DNA from: Pseudolabrys sp.
Lineage (GTDB): Bacteria > Pseudomonadota > Alphaproteobacteria > Rhizobiales > Xanthobacteraceae
Assembly (NCBI GenBank): GCA_026125925.1
Contig: JAHCKF010000047.1
Coordinates: 1 to 13,613 of the forward strand
Reading direction: 5' to 3'
Length of the DNA stretch: 13,613 nt
Positions 1 through 5,891 of the stretch are shown one piece after another. The stretch's first letter is position 1. The number at the start of each line of letters is the position of its first letter. The notes under the pieces were generated by a model. That model did not search any database, was not told where the DNA came from, and saw nothing but the letters and a program-made list of their open reading frames with translations. Position numbers and translations under genes: made by a program.

Positions 1-347
1 GCACCCGGCCGCACATAGCCCTCGAAGGTGGAGCGCAGTTCCGGCGGCAGCACCTCGTCGTTGCGAGCGCCCTCGGCGTAACGATAGTCGCGGGCAAAGT
101 CGTGCATCGACACATTATGCTCATGCACCCAGTCGCCCGGCGCGATCGGCTTCGAGGCAAAGCCGATGATCTGGCCGTATTTGCGCACCGGCTCGTCCAC
201 GGCAATCGGCACCACCGCCATCTTGTGACCGCGCGGAATGCGCGCCTGCGCCGTCACGCCGGCGGCGATGTGCCCTTGCGGCAACTGATCGACGGCGACG
301 ATGACGTTGTCGTCGGCGGAGAGACGGATGATGCGCGGTTCGGCCAT
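1..347 (-). CDS. UxaA/GarD-family sugar-acid dehydratase, N-terminal part (cut by window edge)
   Basis: Only the first 115 codons lie in the window; the rest is beyond position 1. They encode the SAF domain that begins altronate/galactarate dehydratases: IPRGHKMA at about residues 37-44 and the segment KYGQIIGFASKPIAPGDWVH, ending in a VHEHN motif, at about 58-80. The last visible residues, TFEGYVRPG, match the point where full-length family members continue into the catalytic domain (GYxRxDGRVGTRN), so this is probably the start of a full-length enzyme of about 500 residues and not a stand-alone SAF protein. Family members dehydrate D-altronate, D-galactarate or related hydroxy acids in the cytoplasm. 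The gene starts 10 bases after the dctM stop, so it is co-transcribed with the TRAP genes and probably acts on the imported substrate. The ribosome binding site is weak (AGG about 10 bases upstream). The exact substrate cannot be read from this fragment. Confidence 0.85.
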   Translation of the reverse strand, partial: MAEPRIIRLSADDNVIVAVDQLPQGHIAAGVTAQARIPRGHKMAVVPIAVDEPVRKYGQIIGFASKPIAPGDWVHEHNVSMHDFARDYRYAEGARNDEVLPPELRSTFEGYVRPG

Positions 348-357
348 CGCGGGGTGC

Positions 358-1632
358 CTATCGGTAGAAGTATTTCGGAACGGCAAGCGTCAGTTCGGGA
401 AACGCCGAGATCAGGAGCAGCACAACCAAGAGCGGAATGAGGAACGGCGATACCGCTTTGACCGTACGGTCGAACGGAATGTTAGCGACCCGCGCCAGAA
501 TGAACAGCACCATGCCGACCGGCGGCGTCAGCAAGCCGATCATCAGGTTGAGCACCATGATAACGCCGAACTGGACCGGGTCGATGCCCACCTTCAGCAC
601 CACCGGCATCAGCACCGGCACCAGTATCGAGATCGCGGCAATGGTTTCCATGAAGCAGCCGACGATCAGCAGCAGCACATTGATGATCAGCAGAATGATC
701 AGCGGGTTGTCGGATATCGACAGCAGCAGCGCCGAGAACTTTTCCGTCACCTGCGTCGTCGTCAGCACCCAGCCGAACAGCGAGGCCGCCCCGACAATGA
801 GCAGCACCGCGGCGGTGGTCTCGATGGTGTCGAGGGTGATCTTGTAAAACTGCTTCCACGTCAGCGTTCGGTAGAGCAATGCGCCGAGAATGAGGGCCCA
901 GAAGCAGGCCGCGATCGCCGCTTCGGTCGGCGTGAACCAGCCGAAGGTCATGCCGCCGATGATCAGCGCCGGAGTCATCAGGGCCGGAATGGCGTCGATG
1001 AGCGACCGCCCCAGTTCGTACCACCGGAAGGCCTGGTCGCTGCCGATGCCATGCCGGCGCGCATACCAGGTGGTGTAGATCATGAGCGACGCCGCCATCA
1101 GCAGCCCCGGCACGAAGCCGGCGGCGAACAACTGACCGATCGAGGCATTGGCCATGACGCCGAACACCACCATCGGCAAGGACGGCGGAATGATCGGCCC
1201 GATGGTCGACGATGCCGCCGTGATGCCGACGGAGAAATTCGTCGGATAGCCGTGATCGCGCATCGCCTTGATTTCGATGGTGCCGAGGCCGCCGGCGTCG
1301 GCCACCGCCGTTCCCGACATGCCGGCGAAGATCACCGAGCCGACGACGTTGACGTGGCCGAGCCCGCCGCGCAGCCAGCCGACCGCCGCCGTGGCGAAGG
1401 CGAAGATGCGATTGGTAATGCCGGCCGAGTTCATGAGATTGCCGGCCAGGATGAAGAACGGCACCGCCAGCAATGGAAAACTATCGACGCCGCCCGCCAT
1501 CCGGTGCAGCACGACGAAATCCGGCACGCCGGAAATGAAGTGGGTATAGGCCAGCGACGACAGGCCGAGCGCCATGAAGATCGGCACGCCGACGATCAGG
1601 AAGAGGAAAAAGACACCGAACAAAACTACCAT
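358..1632 (-). CDS. dctM: TRAP transporter large permease subunit (DctM family)
   Basis: Encodes 424 residues, the usual length for the large TRAP membrane subunit, with about a dozen hydrophobic segments along the whole protein. Family signatures are present: FPLLAVPFFILAGNLMN at 52-68, the glycine-rich FAGMSGTAVADAGGLG at 102-117 and GPIIPPS at 145-151, with a second inverted-repeat half including TPTEAA near the middle and LLTPPVGM towards the end. It is the inner-membrane channel that moves solute handed over by the DctP binding protein, driven by a sodium or proton gradient. It starts 9 bases after the dctQ stop, with GAGAG as ribosome binding site. The symbol marks the family; dicarboxylate specificity is not implied, because the adjoining UxaA-type dehydratase points to a sugar acid. 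Confidence 0.95.
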   Translation of the reverse strand: MVVLFGVFFLFLIVGVPIFMALGLSSLAYTHFISGVPDFVVLHRMAGGVDSFPLLAVPFFILAGNLMNSAGITNRIFAFATAAVGWLRGGLGHVNVVGSVIFAGMSGTAVADAGGLGTIEIKAMRDHGYPTNFSVGITAASSTIGPIIPPSLPMVVFGVMANASIGQLFAAGFVPGLLMAASLMIYTTWYARRHGIGSDQAFRWYELGRSLIDAIPALMTPALIIGGMTFGWFTPTEAAIAACFWALILGALLYRTLTWKQFYKITLDTIETTAAVLLIVGAASLFGWVLTTTQVTEKFSALLLSISDNPLIILLIINVLLLIVGCFMETIAAISILVPVLMPVVLKVGIDPVQFGVIMVLNLMIGLLTPPVGMVLFILARVANIPFDRTVKAVSPFLIPLLVVLLLISAFPELTLAVPKYFYR

Positions 1633-1641
1633 TGCTGTCTC

Positions 1642-2217
1642 TCAATCGATGATCAGGCCATCGCCGATGGATTCTGCCGCGCGGCGCCAGCCGTCGCGGG
1701 CGTTCTGCCAGAATTTCTGGATCTGCCGCGCCAGCATCAGGAAGCAGCCGAAGGCAATACCGGCGTAGACCCATGACATCGGCCAATCGACCACCGTCAT
1801 GATCTGCAGGCTCATGCGATCGGTAATCTCGATCGAGAAATAGGCGAGCAGTGCGATGAAGAAGAGCTGCGTGACATCGCCGATGGCGAGCAGGACGCGC
1901 GCCACCCGGCGCGAGGAAAACTGCAGCAGCAGTTCGACCGCGATATTGGTCTTCTTCCGCACCACGATGGCGCCGCCGATGAAGGTGATCCACATCAGCC
2001 CATAGCGCGCGATCTCCTCGGTCCAGGAGAGGCTGTCGTTGAGGATGTAGCGCGTGTAGAACTGCAGGAAGACGATAATCGCCAGCGCCCAGAACAGGAC
2101 GAAGGCAAGCCAGTCTTCCGGATGATGCTCGATCACGACCTCCTGGTCGTGCGCCACGATCAACGGCTCGCTTGCCGGCCGGCGTGGGTCGCCGTCCACG
2201 GGATTGTCACCGTTCAT
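1642..2217 (-). CDS. dctQ: TRAP transporter small permease subunit (DctQ family)
   Basis: Encodes 191 residues with four hydrophobic segments (first at about 36-57). The conserved DctQ motif SWTEEIARY at 64-72 follows the first membrane span. The hydrophilic N-terminal tail of about 35 acidic and proline-containing residues is somewhat long for the family. The protein pairs with DctM in the inner membrane and forms the scaffold half of the transporter. The start is supported by GGGAG about 9 bases upstream of the ATG. It is separated from dctP by 120 bases holding a strong stem-loop (2295-2331) and a smaller one whose 7-base arms, GGGCGGC and GCCGCCC, lie at 2236-2242 and 2257-2263. Those leader structures may lower its output relative to dctP. 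Confidence 0.93.
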   Translation of the reverse strand: MNGDNPVDGDPRRPASEPLIVAHDQEVVIEHHPEDWLAFVLFWALAIIVFLQFYTRYILNDSLSWTEEIARYGLMWITFIGGAIVVRKKTNIAVELLLQFSSRRVARVLLAIGDVTQLFFIALLAYFSIEITDRMSLQIMTVVDWPMSWVYAGIAFGCFLMLARQIQKFWQNARDGWRRAAESIGDGLIID

Positions 2218-2294
2218 TCGACTATTCTCCCATGAGGGCGGCGAAGCGTCGCCTGTGCCGCCCGATCGGCACTTGCCGGAAGCTGTGAGGATAA

Positions 2295-2331
2295 CGAGCG
2301 GCCGCGGCGCCGGTGACGCAGCGGCCGCTCG
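2295..2331 (-). promoter_or_regulatory. Strong stem-loop directly after dctP
   Basis: CGAGCGGCCGC (2295-2305) and GCGGCCGCTCG (2321-2331) are perfect complements, giving an 11-base-pair GC-rich stem with a 15-base loop. It begins 6 bases after the dctP stop on the transcribed (minus) strand. No T-run follows, so it is not a canonical intrinsic terminator. A role in protecting the dctP 3' end or in partial read-through is inferred from the position, as known for binding-protein/permease junctions in other operons. Confidence 0.6.
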
Positions 2332-2337
2332 ATCGAG

Positions 2338-3327
2338 CTATTTCAGGGCCTGCAGCGCGTCGTATTGCGCCTTGGTCCAGCCCGCACCCGCCGATGCATC
2401 GTTGTGCAGCGGGATCGCGGCGGCACGGAACGCCGCGCGATCCACCTCGACGACCTGCTTGCCGAGTTTGCGGAACTCATCGGCCAGCTTCTGCTCCGAC
2501 GCGCGGATCTCGTCGGTGGCCTTGGCGGCTGCCTGGCGCAGCACGTCGGAGACCACCTTCTTGTCCGCGTCCGACATCTTCGACCAGACATGGCCGCCGA
2601 CGACCGTCACCAGCGACTCGGTAATGTGGCCGGTCAGCATGATGTGCGACTGCACCTCGTAGAACTTCTTGGCCATGATGGTCGGCAGCGGGTTCTCCTG
2701 GCCGTCCACCGTCTTCTGCTGGAGCGCCAGATAGACTTCCGAGAAGGCGATCGGCGTCGCGTTGGCGCCCACCGACTTGGTGAACATGAGGAACAGCGGC
2801 GCCGGCGGCACGCGCAGCTTCATGCCCTTCATGTCCTCGGGCTTCTTGATCTCCTTGTTCGCCGTGACATGGCGCTGGCCGTAATAAGTCAGCGCGACGA
2901 TTTTGTTGCGCGTCTTGTCGTCGTAGCCCTTGGCCAGTTCCTGGAACAGCGGGCTGTCGCGATAGGCTTTCCAGTGATCGAAGTCGCGCAGCACGTAAGG
3001 CGCGTTGGTCATCGACAGCGGCTTGTAGATCGAACCGGCAAACGCGACGCCGGTATAGATGATGTCGACCGTGCCGAGGCCGAGGCCCTCGTTGATCTGG
3101 TTTTCGTTGCCGAGCTGCGAGGCCGGGAAGACCTCGATCTCGTAGCGGCCGCTTGTCTGCTTCTTGATCTCTCCGGCCGCCCACAGCGCCTGGGTGTGAT
3201 ATGGCTCCGAGGTCTCGTAGACGTGGGCCCATTTCAGTTTGGTCTGTGCCGAGGCCGGCCCGACCCATCCGGCGAGCGTAAAGGCAATCGCCGCGCCCAC
3301 GACCAGGCGCGTTGGAAATTTTGTCAT
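2338..3327 (-). CDS. dctP: TRAP transporter periplasmic substrate-binding protein (DctP family)
   Basis: Encodes 329 residues from the ATG at 3327, which has an excellent ribosome binding site (GGGGAGGGAG 3-12 bases upstream); an in-frame ATG 24 codons earlier lacks one and would bury the signal peptide. Residues 1-27 form a Sec signal peptide ending in ASA before Q28. The DctP fold follows, with LRVPP at 171-175 carrying R172, the arginine position that binds the substrate carboxylate across the family, a second conserved R152, and DGQENP at 208-213 with N212. It captures an organic acid in the periplasm and delivers it to DctQM. It is the first gene of the operon, reading away from gntR. 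The UxaA-type dehydratase downstream suggests a uronate, aldonate or aldarate ligand, but this is context only. Confidence 0.95.
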   Translation of the reverse strand: MTKFPTRLVVGAAIAFTLAGWVGPASAQTKLKWAHVYETSEPYHTQALWAAGEIKKQTSGRYEIEVFPASQLGNENQINEGLGLGTVDIIYTGVAFAGSIYKPLSMTNAPYVLRDFDHWKAYRDSPLFQELAKGYDDKTRNKIVALTYYGQRHVTANKEIKKPEDMKGMKLRVPPAPLFLMFTKSVGANATPIAFSEVYLALQQKTVDGQENPLPTIMAKKFYEVQSHIMLTGHITESLVTVVGGHVWSKMSDADKKVVSDVLRQAAAKATDEIRASEQKLADEFRKLGKQVVEVDRAAFRAAAIPLHNDASAGAGWTKAQYDALQALK

Positions 3328-3420
3328 GTCGCTCCCTCCCCTTGGGGTGTTGGATGCGGGACTTGCGGGCCCGCTTATTGTCAGACGCGCGGGGCGCAAC
3401 TCTGCCGCACCTTCGTCCGG

Positions 3421-3449
3421 TTGAGTTGCCCCCGCTCGCTAGCTAACAT
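3421..3449 (+). promoter_or_regulatory. Candidate promoter of gntR
   Basis: TTGAGT (3421-3426) and TAACAT (3444-3449) each match four of six bases of the sigma-70 hexamers and are spaced by exactly 17 bases. The expected start point, 7 bases beyond the -10 element, is the A of the gntR ATG at 3456. This fits the absence of any Shine-Dalgarno sequence in front of that ATG and suggests a leaderless transcript. Prediction from pattern only. Confidence 0.45.
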
Positions 3450-3453
3450 GTTA
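3444..3453. promoter_or_regulatory. Palindromic operator candidate TAACATGTTA (gntR/TRAP control region)
   Basis: A perfect 10-base palindrome that contains the putative -10 element of gntR and ends 3 bases before its start codon. A protein bound here would block gntR transcription and could also affect the divergent dctP operon, whose start lies 117 bases away. The core AACATGTT recurs at 4288-4295 ahead of the ABC importer operon. Dimeric GntR-family proteins bind short palindromes, so the neighbouring regulator is the obvious candidate, although the site does not fit the TNGTNNNACNA pattern known for FadR. Confidence 0.45.
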
Positions 3454-3455
3454 CT

Positions 3456-4184
3456 ATGGCCGAGCGCAGGCGCAAGCACCCATATGCCTTTCTTCCCGTG
3501 CTCAATCGCGAGGCGCGCGGCGGGACGGTTCAGCGCATCCAGGACGCGATCCGGGACGCCATCGTCAGGCTCGACTTCCAGCCGGGCGAAAGCATTGACA
3601 AGGCTGCGCTTTGCGCGCGCCTGAAGGTGTCGCGCTTTCCGGTGTCGGAAGCGCTCGGCAAACTCGCCGAAGAAGGTTTCATCAACGTCCTGCCGCAGCG
3701 CGGCACGCTGGTCTCGCGCATCGACCTCGCCGATTGCCGGCAAGCCATGTTCATCCGGCGCGCGCTGGAGTGCGAAGCCATGCGCGCCATTGCCCCGCGC
3801 ATCTCCGACGGCCTGCTCCGGCGGCTTCATGACAACCTCGCTGCCCAGCGGCGCGTGATGGCGACCGACGAGCGCGACACCTTCCATGCGCTCGATCTCG
3901 AGTTCCACGACCTGCTGCTCGGCGCACTCGGCTATGAACGGGTAGAGTCGGCGGTGGACGCGGCCCGCGCCAATCTCGACCGGATGCGGCTCTTCATGTG
4001 TACGCCCACGCGTCAGAGCGCGACCTATGCCGAGCACGAGAAGATTTTTGCCGCCCTGAGCGCCCGGCGGCCCGCAGAAGCGGCGCGTGCGATGCAATCG
4101 CACCTCAACGCCGTCATGACCGAGCTCGAGGACGTCGCGAAGATCAATCCGGACTCGGTGACGCCGGGGAAAGAGACGCACTAG
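3456..4184 (+). CDS. GntR-family transcriptional regulator, FadR/FCD subfamily
   Basis: Encodes 242 residues. Residues 24-89 form the GntR winged helix-turn-helix, including VSRFPVSEALGKLAEEGF (58-75) and the wing PQRGTLVSRI (80-89). The remainder is an all-helical FCD ligand domain with the complete metal site expected of the family: D147, H151, H194 and H216. FCD regulators typically bind organic or sugar acids and release DNA on ligand binding. The gene lies between a TRAP/dehydratase operon (divergent, 128 bases away) and an ABC importer operon (same strand, 257 bases downstream), so it probably controls one or both. No ribosome binding site precedes the ATG at 3456, and a promoter spaced for leaderless transcription ends there. 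The ligand is unknown; a sugar acid is the inference from context. Confidence 0.93.
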   Translation: MAERRRKHPYAFLPVLNREARGGTVQRIQDAIRDAIVRLDFQPGESIDKAALCARLKVSRFPVSEALGKLAEEGFINVLPQRGTLVSRIDLADCRQAMFIRRALECEAMRAIAPRISDGLLRRLHDNLAAQRRVMATDERDTFHALDLEFHDLLLGALGYERVESAVDAARANLDRMRLFMCTPTRQSATYAEHEKIFAALSARRPAEAARAMQSHLNAVMTELEDVAKINPDSVTPGKETH

Positions 4185-4199
4185 CAGGCCCGTCAATGA

Positions 4200-4213
4200 A
4201 TGCGGCGCCGCAT
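4200..4213. repeat. 14-base perfect palindrome after gntR
   Basis: ATGCGGCGCCGCAT is self-complementary over all 14 bases and begins 16 bases after the gntR stop. As RNA it could fold only into a short stem with a 4-base loop, and no T-run follows, so terminator activity is doubtful. It may be a protein site or chance in GC-rich DNA. Confidence 0.3.
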
Positions 4214-4286
4214 CAATTAGTGCAGCAATACTGACCTATCGCCCTCCAGCGCGCTCATTAATCAGACATCGTATGAATATTTCTAG

Positions 4287-4296
4287 AAACATGTTT
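4287..4296. promoter_or_regulatory. Palindromic operator candidate AAACATGTTT (ABC operon control region)
   Basis: A perfect 10-base palindrome sharing the core AACATGTT with the site at 3444-3453. It lies in the AT-richer stretch 4214-4441 ahead of the ABC importer. A weak promoter can be drawn just downstream: TTGCGT at 4302-4307, an 18-base gap, and TTAAAT at 4326-4331. TTCTAGAA, a further 8-base palindrome, overlaps its left edge at 4281-4288. The whole gap 4185-4441 otherwise shows no gene; GGGAGGGA just before 4442 is the ribosome binding site of the next gene. Confidence 0.45.
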
Positions 4297-4441
4297 GTTT
4301 GTTGCGTTGCGGGACTTTTCTCACATTAAATTTCGGACATTTAGCGCGTTGCCTTTTTAATTCGCTTTGCCTGCCAAAAATACCGCGTTATCTTTTTTAC
4401 AAGGCAGAAAACAAAAACGCGCCTTTTGGGAGGGATACCAG

Positions 4442-5788
4442 ATGAGTTCTCTGACACGTCGTTCGGTATTGAAAACCGCCGCCATGGGTTCTGCCGCGGC
4501 GGTTGCTTCGCCTTATGTCAGCGGCGCTTACGCAGCCGGCACACTGTCACTCGGTTGCTGGGACCATTGGGTGCCCGGCGCCAATAAAGCCCTCGACAAG
4601 CTCGCCAAGGACTGGGGCGACAAGAACAAGGTCGATGTGAAGATCGACTACATCACCTCGCAAGGTGAAAAAGACAAGCTGACCGCGGCCGCAGAAGCGC
4701 AGGCCGGCACCGGTCACGACATCATGTCTCACCGTGACTGGAACATCCGGATTCACCAGGACAAGCTTGAACCGCTCGACGATCTCGTCAACGGCTTGAT
4801 CAAACAATACGGCCCCATCAGCCCGGTCGCGGAGTATCTCGCCAAGATCAAGGGCACATGGCGGGGCGTACCGACGACCGTCGGCAGTCAGGTCAAGCCC
4901 TGCTGCTCGCGCTTCGATCTCTACAAGGAGCACGCCGGCCTCGATCTGCGCGACATGTTCCCGGCCGATGCGAGCAAGTGGGACAAGGCCAAGGTCGATA
5001 GCTGGACTTGGGAAAAGTATGTCGAGTCAGCCCAGAAGCTGCATAAGGCCGGCTTCCCGATCGGCAATCCGCTCGGCCAGACGTCCGACGCGGTCGACTG
5101 GGTCGGCGGTTTGTTCAACGCCTATGGCGTGGTGATGGTCGACGAGAAAGACAACATCAAGATCAACTCCAACGAAACCCGGCAGGCGATGGAAATCGCC
5201 AAGAAGATCGCCGAAGTCATGCCGCCGGACGTCTTCGCCTGGGATGACGCGGGCAACAACCGCTGGCTCATCTCCGGCAAGGGCTCGGGCATCATGAACC
5301 CGCCGAGCGCCTGGGCCGTCGCCAAGCGCGACAACCCGAAGGTCGCGGAAAACTGCTGGACGCATCCGGTCCCGCGCGGCCCGAAGGGACGCTTCGTCGG
5401 CCAGTTGCCGCAATTCTACGGCGTCTGGAGCTTCTCCAAGAACAAGACGGCCGCCAAGGAATTCCTCACCTACATCTCGCAGAAGGATTCCGTGGCCAGC
5501 CTCGTCGAAGCGTCGGTCGGCTACGACCTGCCCTCCTTCAAGTCGATGTACGACCTCAACACCTGGAACGTGGTCGAACCGCCGAAGGGGACCGTCTACG
5601 GTTACCCGCCTCGCGGCGATGAGCAGACGTCAATTCTCGGCGCCCCGGCCCGCTCGGAAGTCGGCGCCCAGATCTACAACCAGGCGATCAACACCGTCAT
5701 GGTCTCCAAGTTCACGCAGGGCAAGGAGAAGCTCGACGACGTGATCAAGTGGGCCGAGAAGGAGCTTGAGGGCACCTTGCGCGCCTGA
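4442..5788 (+). CDS. ABC transporter family-1 extracellular solute-binding protein, Tat-exported
   Basis: Encodes 448 residues from the ATG at 4442, supported by GGGAGGGA about 7-8 bases upstream; an in-frame ATG at 4367 lacks a good site and would bury the signal. The N-terminus carries a twin-arginine motif, TRRSVLK (5-11), a hydrophobic stretch and a likely cleavage site AYA|AG after residue 31, so the protein is probably exported folded. The mature part has the size and layout of carbohydrate-type (UgpB/MalE-like) binding proteins. A vicinal cysteine pair, C154-C155, lies in VKPCCSRFD. It is the first gene of a four-gene importer operon and lies downstream of gntR, with a candidate operator in between. 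The substrate is not recognisable from sequence; sugars, sugar alcohols or sugar acids are all possible. Confidence 0.9.
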   Translation: MSSLTRRSVLKTAAMGSAAAVASPYVSGAYAAGTLSLGCWDHWVPGANKALDKLAKDWGDKNKVDVKIDYITSQGEKDKLTAAAEAQAGTGHDIMSHRDWNIRIHQDKLEPLDDLVNGLIKQYGPISPVAEYLAKIKGTWRGVPTTVGSQVKPCCSRFDLYKEHAGLDLRDMFPADASKWDKAKVDSWTWEKYVESAQKLHKAGFPIGNPLGQTSDAVDWVGGLFNAYGVVMVDEKDNIKINSNETRQAMEIAKKIAEVMPPDVFAWDDAGNNRWLISGKGSGIMNPPSAWAVAKRDNPKVAENCWTHPVPRGPKGRFVGQLPQFYGVWSFSKNKTAAKEFLTYISQKDSVASLVEASVGYDLPSFKSMYDLNTWNVVEPPKGTVYGYPPRGDEQTSILGAPARSEVGAQIYNQAINTVMVSKFTQGKEKLDDVIKWAEKELEGTLRA

Positions 5789-5811
5789 TCCGGCTCGCGA
5801 CGGGAAAACTA

Positions 5812-5839
5812 CGCATGCCGGCCTCACGGCCGGCATGCG
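5812..5839 (+). promoter_or_regulatory. Strong stem-loop between binding-protein and permease genes
   Basis: CGCATGCCGGCC (5812-5823) and its exact complement at 5828-5839 form a perfect 12-base-pair stem closed by the tetraloop TCAC. It starts 23 bases after the stop of the binding-protein gene and 52 bases before the first permease. No T-run follows, so it is better explained as a 3'-end stabiliser or partial terminator, a known device that keeps binding protein in excess over membrane subunits. Confidence 0.65.
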
Positions 5840-5891
5840 CCGCTCATAAAAATCCAATACAAAACAAAGCCAGTACACAGGACCGCAGCCT

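Noticed and set aside
301..1776. Long plus-strand open frame opposite the TRAP permease genes, rich in Arg, Gln, His and Asp
   Set aside because: It lies antisense to intact dctM/dctQ, has no family resemblance and has the composition typical of the reverse strand of GC-rich membrane-protein genes.
3328..3455. Sigma-54 (-24/-12) promoter for the TRAP operon
   Set aside because: GG and GC pairs are present on the minus strand (for example GGCAGAGTTGC), but the spacing does not fit the required 10 bases between them.
2365..3624. Plus-strand open frame spanning dctP, the control region and the start of gntR
   Set aside because: Antisense to dctP and out of frame with gntR; it would also read through the control region. 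No recognisable domain.
5840..5891. Separate promoter or T-run terminator after the 5812-5839 stem
   Set aside because: The following bases are A-rich (CATAAAAATCC) and not T-rich on the transcribed strand, and no paired -35/-10 elements are convincing.
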